Source: a virus
Virus record (IMG/VR): IMGVR_UViG_3300046811_000165
Location: 1 to 24,573 of that record
DNA: 24,573 nt
Strand: one strand, 5' to 3'
Of the stretch, positions 5,826 through 13,103 are shown one piece after another. Positions within the stretch are counted from its first letter, which is position 1. Every line of letters starts with the position of its first letter. A program made the translations under genes and the position numbers. Under the pieces are notes generated by a model. That model worked only from the letters and a program-made list of their open reading frames with translations. It made no database searches and was not told where the DNA came from.

Positions 5826-7857
5826 GTCCGTTCCTCCCTGCTGCCTCGTAAGCCTTAGTCGCGCGGTCAAGTCGCGTCAGCGCCGCCCGCAGAGCCTGCG
5901 ACTCGCGCAAGTTATCGTCTGGCTGCTCCGCTCGCGCCGGGTTGACGCCACCAGGCAGGCCGACAGGCGGGCGCGCAATCGGTGGCGGCAGCACTTCCGT
6001 GGTGCGGTCCCTGTCGTACTCGCTCTCCGGGTATTGCTCCTCTACCAGCTCGTCGCCGTTGTCGTAGTCGAGCAGGTCGTAGAGATGGCGTACGGTTTCC
6101 TTTTCGTCCGTGCCGATGAACTGGCCTGCGCGGTTGCCCATCGTCGCACCCTGCACAGTGGCCTCCACAAGGGTCTTCAGATCACCTTCTCGGATGGCCG
6201 GGAAGTTCACGCGCACGATAAGTTCGGTCTTGGCGAGCTTGCGGCCGGCCTCGTAGATGTTGATGACTTTACCCTCGATGCGCTTCTCCACCTTGGCGTA
6301 TTCCATCCTGGTTCCATCGGCAGACCGTACGCGCTGGCATTCGCGGATACGCACCTTGCCCGGATCCAGGCCGGCCGCTTCCAATGCCTCGCGTAGTTTG
6401 CCGCTCGGGGCTTTCTTGCTCGTGTTCAGATGGCGCAGGACGATTACCATCAGGTCTTCGCGCCACGCCTCCTGTTTTTCGAGCATGACCGTCTCGGTGG
6501 GCCTGTCGAGCGAAGTTGCCGTTGCCAGGTTGCCGGTCGAAACATCGCCAAGGAACGTCTCGGGCACGCCGAAGACCATGCAGCACATGAGCAGGTAGCG
6601 GCGCACCTCCTCTGGGTCGTCCGACGCGCCCCGCATCTTCATCAGTTCGAGCTTGGTGCCCGGCCCGCTAACCCAAGTAGCGCCGGTCACCGCAGGCGGG
6701 TTCTGATCCCAGATCTGCGAACTCGGCCCCACGGTCGTCTGAAGTTGCGACTTCATCCCCTCGATGGCCTGCTGTCCGCCCTTCGTTGTAATCTCGCGGG
6801 CAATCTGCGCGTTCGACTGCTTCACGCTGGCGCAGGCTTCCAGCAAGCGCCGCGCTTCCTTCGACCAATCGAGTGCCGGGTATGCTCGCGGACAGCCGAA
6901 GGTCCACTTCGCCACGTCGCCGCACTTGCTGTGGTAAACCGGCGTATCCCAGACCACTTCATCGCCGCGGATCGTGTCTGGCTTTGCGGTCGGATCGTAG
7001 CCGAGAGCCGGGTACCATTTCTTTTGAGCCTGCACCTTCGTCGCGCCGGTCGTCGGATCAAAGACCCGCTGCGACCAGCAGCGGTGATAGTACCAGGGCG
7101 AATCCGTGTCGTCCGGGTCCGTCGCGATTTCCTCAATCTCCGTGGCGTCAATCGTGCGGAGCCGCGTCGTGCCCTTGTCGGCGGTGTCCTCGAAGAACGC
7201 GAAGAACAGATTGCCGTCGTAGTCCTTGCGCCGTTCCAGCTTCATTAGCGCGATATGCCCGAGCACCTTGGGATTGGCCGCTACGAATCTGTCGATCTCT
7301 TCGTTGACTGCGTCCTCGGGGCTCGAAATCTCCAGGCCGCGGGCGAACACGTACGCCGCGCCGACGTCGATCAGCCTGCGGATGATCGGATTCTTTATGT
7401 AGTACAACCTCGTAATGAGGATAATCTGCTGGATGCCCCACCGCGAGAATTCCAGCCATGAGAAGTTGACCTCGCGCCGCCATTCGACGTTCTGCAGGGC
7501 CAGTTCAATGTCGCCGAACGCGCCGGCAGAGATCGGCGGGATGGCTTCGCGGATGGCGATTTCCCGCAGCGGCGCTCCCGTGCGTAAGCTCTCCTGCGCG
7601 GCGGCGATCAGGCGATCTGTGGCGGCCAGCGCGGAAGGTCCGACGCTCCACGGCCCGGAGCCGGCCATCGCACGCGCTTCCACGAGTTCCGATAGCCATT
7701 CCATCGCTTCGCGGTTGGAATCGTCATTGCGCCGCGCGAGCTCGGCCGCGCGCTCGGCCAGCATGTTGACCACCGGCCGCAAGTCTTGCTTCGGGCGCAT
7801 CCAGTTGAGCGCGGCCAGCAGCCAGGAGATGATACGCCGCCTCAGTTGCATGTGCAT
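5818..7857 (-). CDS. Portal protein
   Basis: A 679-residue protein, or 677 if the second ATG at 7851 is used. The most telling segment is around residues 430-475: GVPETFLGDVSTGNLATA followed by SLDRPTETVMLEKQEAWRED. This is the pattern of phage portal proteins in which the channel helix follows a G-N-x-A-T-A turn. Residues 150-200 (YYIKNPIIRRLIDVGAAYVF) resemble the N-terminal wing helix seen in portals. The C-terminus (from about 615) is Pro/Glu-rich and probably disordered. The portal forms the dodecameric vertex ring for DNA packaging. It is long for a portal, and it is separated from the terminase by a 6-kb glycosyltransferase island, which is unusual. It overlaps the upstream gene by 16 nt. 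Confidence 0.8.
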   Translation of the reverse strand: MHMQLRRRIISWLLAALNWMRPKQDLRPVVNMLAERAAELARRNDDSNREAMEWLSELVEARAMAGSGPWSVGPSALAATDRLIAAAQESLRTGAPLREIAIREAIPPISAGAFGDIELALQNVEWRREVNFSWLEFSRWGIQQIILITRLYYIKNPIIRRLIDVGAAYVFARGLEISSPEDAVNEEIDRFVAANPKVLGHIALMKLERRKDYDGNLFFAFFEDTADKGTTRLRTIDATEIEEIATDPDDTDSPWYYHRCWSQRVFDPTTGATKVQAQKKWYPALGYDPTAKPDTIRGDEVVWDTPVYHSKCGDVAKWTFGCPRAYPALDWSKEARRLLEACASVKQSNAQIAREITTKGGQQAIEGMKSQLQTTVGPSSQIWDQNPPAVTGATWVSGPGTKLELMKMRGASDDPEEVRRYLLMCCMVFGVPETFLGDVSTGNLATATSLDRPTETVMLEKQEAWREDLMVIVLRHLNTSKKAPSGKLREALEAAGLDPGKVRIRECQRVRSADGTRMEYAKVEKRIEGKVINIYEAGRKLAKTELIVRVNFPAIREGDLKTLVEATVQGATMGNRAGQFIGTDEKETVRHLYDLLDYDNGDELVEEQYPESEYDRDRTTEVLPPPIARPPVGLPGGVNPARAEQPDDNLRESQALRAALTRLDRATKAYEAAGRNGHG

Positions 7858-8078
7858 GACCCGTCGATGCCCACCACGGCCGGAGCCGCTATGTCCGTGC
7901 TTTGCGTAAGTACCTTATCTCCTACTGTCACATTTCCAGCAACCGCAAGATTCCCAGTGACAGTGCAGTCAGGCGTCCCACATGTTGCGCCTCCCCCTCC
8001 ACCGCTCGGCGGGAAGTACTGCGCCTGCGCGATAGCCGCGCTCAGCAAAAGTAAGAGGATTCGCATGGCTCGCCTCAC
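7842..8078 (-). CDS. Small exported protein with glycine linker
   Basis: Starts at a GTG overlapping the upstream TGA (GTGA, 8075-8078), or at ATG 8066. The product has a classic Sec signal peptide (RILLLLLSAAIAQAQ) ending at A-Q-A. A Pro/Gly linker (five glycines) follows, then a Cys pair (TCGTPDC) and a repetitive beta-type segment (VTGNLAVAGNVTVGDKV) like the N-terminal repeats of fibre or adhesin proteins, ending in CTCN. The 78-residue length is too short for a tail fibre. It may be a secreted moron or a surface-anchored peptide. The family is unknown. It is co-transcribed with the following portal. Confidence 0.6.
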   Translation of the reverse strand: MRRAMRILLLLLSAAIAQAQYFPPSGGGGGATCGTPDCTVTGNLAVAGNVTVGDKVLTQSTDIAAPAVVGIDGSCTCN

Positions 8079-8407
8079 TGCCCGTACAGCACGCTGATCT
8101 TGTCGCCGCTCCCCGCCAAGTAATAGACCTTCGAGAGATCGTACTGCGGAAGGCCGTTAACAGCCGGGTAGAGATTGACGACACCACCGAGCCCGCATTG
8201 CAGGCCGCGCGCCGAGCCGATGTTGGCGCTCCCGATGCGTACGACGGCGCTATTGGTGCTCGGGCACTGGATTATGATGTAGAGCGCGCGGATGGCCGTG
8301 GCGCTGAGCGGGTGCACCGCTCCATCGCCGGTGATGTCGGCCAGATCCTTCACGAGCAACTGCGCCGAGAGCCCGGCGAGGAACAGCAGGAAGACGAGCC
8401 ATTTCAT
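8075..8407 (-). CDS. Exported small protein of unknown function
   Basis: A 110-residue protein with a strong Sec-type signal peptide (MKWLVFLLFLAGLSAQ) followed by a compact beta-rich domain without recognisable motifs (DITGDGAVHPLS, LYIIIQCPSTNSAVVRIG, LSKVYYLAGSGDKISVLYG). The ATG has no ribosome binding site but sits 6 nt after a TACACT hexamer, so it may be the first gene of a leaderless transcript. It follows the GT2 gene at 8420 by 12 nt. Two secreted products beside a glycosyltransferase island suggest a role at the host surface, for example in altering receptors, but a virion-surface role is also possible. Confidence 0.6.
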   Translation of the reverse strand: MKWLVFLLFLAGLSAQLLVKDLADITGDGAVHPLSATAIRALYIIIQCPSTNSAVVRIGSANIGSARGLQCGLGGVVNLYPAVNGLPQYDLSKVYYLAGSGDKISVLYGQ

Positions 8408-8413
8408 GCGCGC

Positions 8414-8419
8414 AGTGTA
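8414..8419 (-). promoter_or_regulatory. Possible -10 hexamer for a leaderless transcript
   Basis: TACACT on the minus strand ends 6 nt before the ATG at 8407, the same spacing seen at 14192, 3789 and 2614. The -35 region is poor, so this is weak on its own. Confidence 0.25.
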
Positions 8420-9094
8420 TCACATTGCCGCGATTTTCGCCCGCGTGTTGCGCAGATACTCCTCGTGCCGGTGCGCCATCTTCGCCGACGAGCCATCCGG
8501 CCGCGGGCGGTAGTTGAACAGCGGCTCGGGCACGACGGCCACCTTCCATCCGGCTTTCACTATGCGCGCCCAGAGTATCCAGTCCTCATAGATGGCGGGC
8601 GATTCGTCGTACCCGCCGACTTGCGCCCAGGCCTCGCGCCGGAACATCGAGCAGGTGAAAAGGCAATTCTTCTCAGCCAGGTGCTCGGCGGTGATAGGCC
8701 ATTTCGGATTCTGGACCTTGCCAGAATCGGCCCACCGTAGAGAAGTAGCCACAATCCCCACCGGGCCAAAGCCGCGCACTTCCGCGACGGCGGATTCCGT
8801 CAGGCATTCCTGAATGAATGTCGGCTCTATCCAATCGTCGGCGTCCAGGGGCAAGATCCAGTCGGCCGAAGCAGCCTCGATGCCGATGTTGCGCGCGTTG
8901 GCGATGCCCTTCGGCTCTGCCGAGATCAGCCGGATGCCTTGCACCTTGCGCAACCACCCCGCGCTTCCATCGTCCGACATTCCGTCGACTACAATGATTT
9001 CATCCGGCCTGTGGTACTGCGTCAAAACGGAACTTAGCGCTTTCCCGATGTACGGCCCGCAGTTCCGGTTGATGATGACGAGGGCCACGCTCAT
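8420..9094 (-). CDS. GT2-family glycosyltransferase
   Basis: A 224-residue GT-A fold enzyme. The N-terminus ALVIINRNCGPYIGKAL leads to IIVVDGMSDDGS (nucleotide-sugar binding) and LPLDADDWIEP at about residues 90-100, where D-A-D-D is the metal/UDP-binding DxD motif. YEDWILWARIVKAGW near residue 170 carries the usual E-D acceptor-side motif. No membrane segment is seen, so it acts in the cytoplasm on an unknown acceptor. The ATG overlaps the preceding TGA (ATGA). It is the last transferase of the island between terminase and portal. Substrate cannot be told from sequence; candidates are host envelope glycan, virion protein or modified DNA. Confidence 0.85.
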   Translation of the reverse strand: MSVALVIINRNCGPYIGKALSSVLTQYHRPDEIIVVDGMSDDGSAGWLRKVQGIRLISAEPKGIANARNIGIEAASADWILPLDADDWIEPTFIQECLTESAVAEVRGFGPVGIVATSLRWADSGKVQNPKWPITAEHLAEKNCLFTCSMFRREAWAQVGGYDESPAIYEDWILWARIVKAGWKVAVVPEPLFNYRPRPDGSSAKMAHRHEEYLRNTRAKIAAM

Positions 9095-9384
9095 ATGTGC
9101 TCAATCCGGCTGCGCTGGCCGTCTGTCTCCAGTTCGCGCGTGCCCAAGGCGTTATCACTCCACCTGATCGCAATCCGCGAGCCGCGCAGGATGTACTCGG
9201 CCGACCGCGGCGTGATGTACGAAAAGGCGGCGAGTTGCCGGGCCCGCATCTGGCCGAGGTCTTCGACCGCGCCGAGCATCAGCACCAGCGTATTGCCTGG
9301 CGAGGCCAGTAGGCAGTTATGCTTTTTCAGGACGGCCGCGAGGTCCTTCAGCACGTCTTCCACTTGATTTGGTGATGGGGTCAT
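9091..9384 (-). CDS. 97-aa protein of unknown function
   Basis: Starts at ATG 9384, which overlaps the upstream stop (ATGA). The product begins MTPSPNQVEDVLKDLAAVL, has an amphipathic helical first half and a beta/helix second half (ITPRSAEYILRGSRIAIRW). No motif is recognised. Being flanked by ATGA overlaps on both sides and maintaining natural codon use makes it a real gene. It is part of the glycosyltransferase island transcript. Confidence 0.6.
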   Translation of the reverse strand: MTPSPNQVEDVLKDLAAVLKKHNCLLASPGNTLVLMLGAVEDLGQMRARQLAAFSYITPRSAEYILRGSRIAIRWSDNALGTRELETDGQRSRIEHI

Positions 9385-9536
9385 TCTGAAGCCTCCGCGT
9401 AGCGCTTTCGCCAATTCTCTATTTCTGCGAGGCGCAGCGCTTCGCCGCTTGAGCCTGCACCGTACTCCAAATCAAGCGATGCCTCGTCGGCAGAATATTC
9501 GACGAGCAAAGCTTCGAACACTTCCAGCCGCGTCAT
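9381..9536 (-). CDS. 51-aa helical protein of unknown function
   Basis: The product runs from MTRLEVFEALLVEYSADEAS to YAEASE and is acidic and mostly helical. The frame is open further upstream, but ATG 9536 overlaps the TGA of the GT11 gene and its own TGA overlaps the next ATG. The two tight couplings are the main evidence. No family recognised. Confidence 0.55.
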   Translation of the reverse strand: MTRLEVFEALLVEYSADEASLDLEYGAGSSGEALRLAEIENWRKRYAEASE

Positions 9537-10111
9537 AGCTTCGTCCATTCTGTGGGCATCTTTGGAGCCCACCCGCTGCGATCCCACACCTTCGGTGCCA
9601 CGATGCGCTTGTGCGGATTCAGATTGAGCATCGCCGCCCACAAACTGAAGGTGCTGTTCGCGATGATGTTGTGCTGGCAACTCGCCATCATGTTCATGTC
9701 ATCGTATTCATTTTCGCCGTTCCATAGATCGTACGGAACGCTTTGGAATTGCAGCCGGAACCATTCCCGGTCTTCGAAGTCTTGCGCGCCACCCTGCCGG
9801 TCCCGGCAGAACAGCAGAAACCGCGCGCCGGGGAAGAGCGCGATCGCTTTGAGAAAATACCCGACAGGAAGCGCCCCGATTCCCTGCTTATGAAGATAGT
9901 CGCCGCGTCGTACGTGGATGCTCACCCGATCGTCCTGCGGACCAACGCCGCCGCGGAACTGGCCCAGGATCTCCGGCAGATACTCCTCGGCCCACTCCGG
10001 CGAATTCGGGAAGTGGCCGTCCATCCCGCGGCGCCGACGCTCCGCGTGGATGAAGGCGTACATGAACATCTGATTGCCGAGCCGCCCCGTGAAGTCGGTT
10101 ATGTTTCTCAT
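9533..10111 (-). CDS. GT11-family fucosyltransferase-like protein
   Basis: A 192-residue protein starting MRNITDFTGRLGNQMFMYAF. It carries the three hallmark motifs of alpha-1,2-fucosyltransferases of family GT11: GRLGNQMF at about 9-16, SIHVRRGDY in the GDP-fucose-binding loop, and NIIANSTFSLWAAML near residue 150. Typical family members are closer to 280-300 residues, so this one is compact; the region between motifs 1 and 2 is shortened. It would move fucose from GDP-fucose to a galactose-type acceptor in the cytoplasm. The chosen ATG overlaps the stop of the 24-aa membrane peptide (ATGA), preferred over an ATG three codons upstream. Confidence 0.82.
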   Translation of the reverse strand: MRNITDFTGRLGNQMFMYAFIHAERRRRGMDGHFPNSPEWAEEYLPEILGQFRGGVGPQDDRVSIHVRRGDYLHKQGIGALPVGYFLKAIALFPGARFLLFCRDRQGGAQDFEDREWFRLQFQSVPYDLWNGENEYDDMNMMASCQHNIIANSTFSLWAAMLNLNPHKRIVAPKVWDRSGWAPKMPTEWTKL

Positions 10112-10182
10112 GTCAGCCACCTGATCATCAAAGCAGCCCCAAGCATTCCTGCCAGGAACAAAGCCACCAGCGAGATTATCAT
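10108..10182 (-). CDS. 24-aa single-pass membrane peptide
   Basis: A 24-codon frame encodes a peptide that is hydrophobic from residue 2 to 19 (MIISLVALFLAGMLGAALM) with a short basic end (IRWLT). Its ATG overlaps the stop of the methyltransferase gene (ATGA) and its TGA overlaps the ATG of the GT11 gene, so it exactly fills the gap. Such peptides are missed by length filters. It could anchor the neighbouring cytoplasmic enzymes at the membrane or act alone; neither is shown. Confidence 0.55.
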   Translation of the reverse strand: MIISLVALFLAGMLGAALMIRWLT

Positions 10183-10721
10183 TTCAGCGCCCACCAGAAT
10201 TGCCCGACATGCTGATGGCTCGGCAGCAACTCGGTCACCGCCCGAATCACACCGAAGCCATCGCGCTCGACGTAGTCATCGCCGCATATGACCTTGCGCG
10301 CCTTCGGTGCGTACAGTTCGATGTCGCGCCGCACGTCCTCGTAGGTATGCGATCCGTCGATGTAAACCAGATCCGCATCCACGACTTGCCCGTGCACTTC
10401 CTGAGATCTGCCGACGATCGGCGTGACCTTGTGCATCAGGCCGGCGTCGAGCACGTTGCCCAGGAACACGCGGAGGAAGTCGCGCGGGATGCCATAGCGC
10501 CGCAGCGTGGCCACCAGGTTGTTATTGTTCGGCTCCGTGGCCTCTTCGCACCATGTGTCCACGCACTGCAACCGCTCCAACCGAAAGGCGAGCCAGATTG
10601 CCGACAGTCCCAGGAAGGAGCCGATCTCAATGCCGCTCTTGCAGTGGTGCAGGTCGATCAACTCGTCGAGCTTCGTGCGGTTCTCCTGCGGAAACCAGCC
10701 GCCTACTTCGTCGATGTTCAT
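10179..10721 (-). CDS. SAM-dependent methyltransferase (class I, Methyltransf_24-like)
   Basis: A 180-residue protein starting MNIDEVGGWFPQENRTKL. GIEIGSFLGLSAIWLA near residue 31 is the glycine-rich SAM-binding motif I. DADLVYIDGSHTYEDVRRDI near residue 117 is the D-x2-Y-I-D-G-x-H pattern of sugar or small-molecule O-methyltransferases, and KVICGDDY follows. It lies among the glycosyltransferases and is coupled by ATGA at both ends, so it probably methylates a sugar or glycan made by the same operon. The ATG at 10721 is preferred over the one five codons upstream because it forms the 4-nt overlap. Confidence 0.78.
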   Translation of the reverse strand: MNIDEVGGWFPQENRTKLDELIDLHHCKSGIEIGSFLGLSAIWLAFRLERLQCVDTWCEEATEPNNNNLVATLRRYGIPRDFLRVFLGNVLDAGLMHKVTPIVGRSQEVHGQVVDADLVYIDGSHTYEDVRRDIELYAPKARKVICGDDYVERDGFGVIRAVTELLPSHQHVGQFWWALK

Positions 10722-11434
10722 CTGGTGTCTCCCCACTTTTCAAAGTAGCGGCGCGTCATCTCCGGGTCCATCCCGCTCTTGGGATAGGTCGGTAGTCGCT
10801 TAAAGCTGGCACTGTGCTGCACGTCTCCGAAGCCGTGGCGCATGACCACCTCCGGCGTGACTGCGAGCTTCAGGCCGGCGTTGCGCACGCGCCGGCAATA
10901 ATCGTCGTCGTCTCGGCCGTAACCATCAAACCGCTCGTCAAGCTCGCCCACGAGATCGAGCACCGCGCGCCGGATGTAGACGCCGCAGAAGCACAGGCGC
11001 TGGTCGCTGTACGTCAATTCGAGCATCGGGCGCATGCGCGACATCCTATCGGGGTGTGCGCGCTCCTGCAAGGCGTTTCCCACGCGCCCCTCAAACTGCG
11101 GTGAAAGGATGCCCACCTCTTGATGCTCATGGGCGATGCGCGCCAACTTGCCCACGGAGCCCAACTCAAGGAATTGCACGTCGTCGTTCATCAGGAAGAC
11201 GTCGGCGCGGCCAGCGGCGCGGATACCGATGTTCGCGTTGCGCGGGAATGAGAACGGCTCGGGCCCATGCACGCAGCAGATGTCCCCCTTGTCGATCTCG
11301 TCATAATCCGCGCTCATCGCCCCGCTGGTTATCATGACAAGGCGCGTTGGCTCCTCGTGAGCCAGCACTGAGTGGAAAAATGGCGCAAAGATATCCGGGT
11401 AGCCGCTCAGTACCACGATGGCGTAGTCGTTCAA
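10718..11434 (-). CDS. GT2-family glycosyltransferase (rhamnosyltransferase-like)
   Basis: About 238 residues from a TTG at 11434 that overlaps the upstream TGA (TTGA) and has GGAG seven bases before it; an ATG five codons earlier is the alternative. The N-terminus IVVLSGYPDIFAPFFHSV is a GT2 nucleotide-binding start. FLMNDDVQFL near residue 81 gives an N-D-D version of the DxD motif. LDERFDGYGRDDDDYCRRVRNAG near residue 185 is the acceptor-site signature common in bacterial rhamnosyl and related transferases. Cytoplasmic; donor and acceptor unknown. Confidence 0.82.
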   Translation of the reverse strand: MNDYAIVVLSGYPDIFAPFFHSVLAHEEPTRLVMITSGAMSADYDEIDKGDICCVHGPEPFSFPRNANIGIRAAGRADVFLMNDDVQFLELGSVGKLARIAHEHQEVGILSPQFEGRVGNALQERAHPDRMSRMRPMLELTYSDQRLCFCGVYIRRAVLDLVGELDERFDGYGRDDDDYCRRVRNAGLKLAVTPEVVMRHGFGDVQHSASFKRLPTYPKSGMDPEMTRRYFEKWGDTR

Positions 11435-11610
11435 TGCTTTTCTCCGCATTTCATGGTTTTGCGAGTTGGCCGCTTAGTCGCCGTAATCCATACGTCGTGC
11501 CCACACCCGAGTTCTATCAGCCACCGCAGGGGATTCATCGGCGATTGGCTGATGCGGATGACCCTTGCAGTAACATTGCTCATTGGCAATTTGTCAAGTA
11601 CGCTTTTCAT
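11431..11610 (-). CDS. 59-aa protein of unknown function
   Basis: The product starts MKSVLDKLPMSNVTARVIRI and is basic towards the end (TKRPTRKTMKC). It has beta-strand character in the middle and includes LGCGHDVWITA. The ATG overlaps the stop of the upstream GT2 gene (ATGA), and its stop overlaps the TTG of the next one. No family recognised. A role with the adjacent transferases is possible from coupling only. Confidence 0.55.
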   Translation of the reverse strand: MKSVLDKLPMSNVTARVIRISQSPMNPLRWLIELGCGHDVWITATKRPTRKTMKCGEKH

Positions 11611-12386
11611 TTCCACTCCTTACAATCCTCGGGCCGCTTCAGGAAGCTGTGCCCCGGCTCGATGCCGTTGTACTGGACGTGCCAGTCCTTCTCCGGGTCT
11701 GCCCATCGACCGCGGCGCTCCGTGAATACCTTCCGCTCGCCGTGCGCCTGGCTGCGGATCGGATAGTGCTTGCTGATCAGCGGCTGCGGATGGACGCGCG
11801 GATCAGTATTGCACTCGTTACCATCCTTGCTGAGCATAAACCGTAAGCGATGTCCACCACTCCAAGCAATCATCGCTGGCCTGTCAGGGGTATTCTTCCA
11901 AGCCTTGACCTGCCCAATGCGCTCGTTAAACAAATCGCGCGTGTAGTAGCGGAAATACTCCTCTGGATTCTGCGAGCCGTCGAAGCCGTTATCCACCGGG
12001 TGGAAAGTCAGAACCTGGAATTCCGCCGCGTTGTAGCCGGTCTCGTTAATGCGGGCGAAGGAGTCAATCAGCCGCTCGCCGGGCACTGGGCTGCGCCGGA
12101 TCTCGTCGGCGTCACAGAGCATGGACCAGTCGGCCGAGATCTTGGCGGCCTTGGCGGCCAGCGCTTCGACCGTCTCTAGCACTTCGCGCCAGCGCACCCG
12201 GCCATCCTTCGCCGGCATGTGCACGATCGCTGGGCCAGCTCCGCATACGCGCGCATTTGCCAAAGTATCGTCAGTGCTGCCGGTATCGATGATGACCACC
12301 TGCAGGCCCTGCTGCACAAGATGCGCGACGGTCCAGCCGATGATGTCTTCCTCGTTGTAAGTGGGCACGAAAGCGACGGCGGTCAT
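11607..12386 (-). CDS. GT2-family glycosyltransferase
   Basis: A 259-residue protein starting MTAVAFVPTYNEEDIIGW, the classic P-T-Y-N-E-E opening of family 2 transferases. VVIIDTGSTDDTLANAR follows, and MLCDADEIRR at about residues 88-97 carries the DAD metal-binding motif. The C-terminal third (SGGHRLRF, HYPIRSQAHGERK) resembles the acceptor side of UDP-sugar transferases acting on glycans. No membrane segment is seen. It is coupled by ATGA at both ends. The substrate is not predictable. Confidence 0.85.
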   Translation of the reverse strand: MTAVAFVPTYNEEDIIGWTVAHLVQQGLQVVIIDTGSTDDTLANARVCGAGPAIVHMPAKDGRVRWREVLETVEALAAKAAKISADWSMLCDADEIRRSPVPGERLIDSFARINETGYNAAEFQVLTFHPVDNGFDGSQNPEEYFRYYTRDLFNERIGQVKAWKNTPDRPAMIAWSGGHRLRFMLSKDGNECNTDPRVHPQPLISKHYPIRSQAHGERKVFTERRGRWADPEKDWHVQYNGIEPGHSFLKRPEDCKEWK

Positions 12387-12535
12387 TTCTTGCCTCGATC
12401 CTGAAATTCGATTTTAATGCGCGTGCCCTCGCCTGGCGTCTTTACATCGGCATGGATGTGCACTACCCGCAGCCCGAGCTTTTCGGCGCTCAGGCAGAGC
12501 TTGTCTATTTTCTTGCGGTCGATGCGCGCGCTCAT
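12383..12535 (-). CDS. 50-aa basic protein
   Basis: A 50-codon frame encodes a Lys/Arg-rich protein that begins MSARIDRKKIDKLCL and ends KIEFQDRGKK. ATG 12535 overlaps the TGA of the zinc-protein gene and its TGA overlaps the ATG of the glycosyltransferase gene, so it fills the gap precisely. It is too short for usual gene-length cut-offs. No family recognised; its basic charge could reflect nucleic-acid binding. Confidence 0.55.
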   Translation of the reverse strand: MSARIDRKKIDKLCLSAEKLGLRVVHIHADVKTPGEGTRIKIEFQDRGKK

Positions 12536-12723
12536 TCGTCCTTGAAGTCCCTGAGAAACTTTAGCAATTCATGCCCTGCTGCGTTTGGGACGTAGCCCTT
12601 ACCGCCGCAAAACTTGCAACTCTTTCTCAATTCGTCCGAGTCATCGCAGGATTCGCAGATATGATCGAAGGTGAGGAATCGCTTTACGTGTTCCAGCGCT
12701 TCTTGTTTATTTTCTCTTTTCAA
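12532..12723 (-). CDS. 63-aa zinc-binding protein (CxxC pairs)
   Basis: Contains HICESCDDSDELRKSCKFCGGKGY, two C-x2-C pairs about 8 residues apart with the C-x2-C-G-G-x-G tail of DnaJ-type zinc ribbons. I place the start at TTG 12723: it overlaps the upstream TGA (TTGA) and has a near-perfect AGGAGGAA Shine-Dalgarno sequence just upstream. An in-frame GTG 10 codons earlier would overlap the HNH gene by 34 nt without a better signal. Role unknown; it accompanies the HNH protein. Confidence 0.65.
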   Translation of the reverse strand: MKRENKQEALEHVKRFLTFDHICESCDDSDELRKSCKFCGGKGYVPNAAGHELLKFLRDFKDE

Positions 12724-13103
12724 GTCTTCCTCCTCTGGTACAACTCCCACCACGCCTTTGCCACGGCGGCCATGTCAACCCGGTAGTACATCTCAAATGC
12801 CGCGCGCCCTACCTCGCCGTTCGGCAATTTGCGCCGGCCATCGTACTCGTCATGATGCACCCGGCAGAGCGGCGCGCAGGATGAGTCCGGGCCCTTTATG
12901 CCCATGCCCGCATTGTGGGTGTGGGCCGGATCAATGAAGATCGAACCGGCTTCGCTTCCAGCCACATGCTCGCATATGTGACACCACTGCTCATGCAGGA
13001 ACGCCCGATAGGTCGCATCGCGCAGCGGGCCGCACCGTGGCTTCGCGCGCCGCTTGGCGATGGGCTTCGTCGAGCGCTTCAGTGGCGCGCGGCGGGTGAT
13101 CAT
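12720..13103 (-). CDS. HNH-type nuclease-like protein
   Basis: A 127-residue protein starting MITRRAPLKRSTKPIAKRR, a basic leader usual in phage NinG/Ref/DUF968-like HNH proteins. CHICEH near residue 41 begins the metal site; DPAHTHNAGMGIKG supplies the first H and N; APLCRVHHDEYDGRR supplies the final Cys and His residues. HNH proteins near terminases often assist DNA packaging cuts; others act in recombination. The frame extends upstream, but ATG 13103 overlaps the preceding TGA (ATGA). It is separated from the terminase by a GT2 gene and a 97-aa gene. Confidence 0.75.
   Translation of the reverse strand: MITRRAPLKRSTKPIAKRRAKPRCGPLRDATYRAFLHEQWCHICEHVAGSEAGSIFIDPAHTHNAGMGIKGPDSSCAPLCRVHHDEYDGRRKLPNGEVGRAAFEMYYRVDMAAVAKAWWELYQRRKT

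Noticed and set aside
5731-7248. Long plus-strand frames opposite the portal (5731-6396, 6430-7248)
   Set aside because: They mirror the portal gene and encode Arg/Leu/His-rich sequence without domains.
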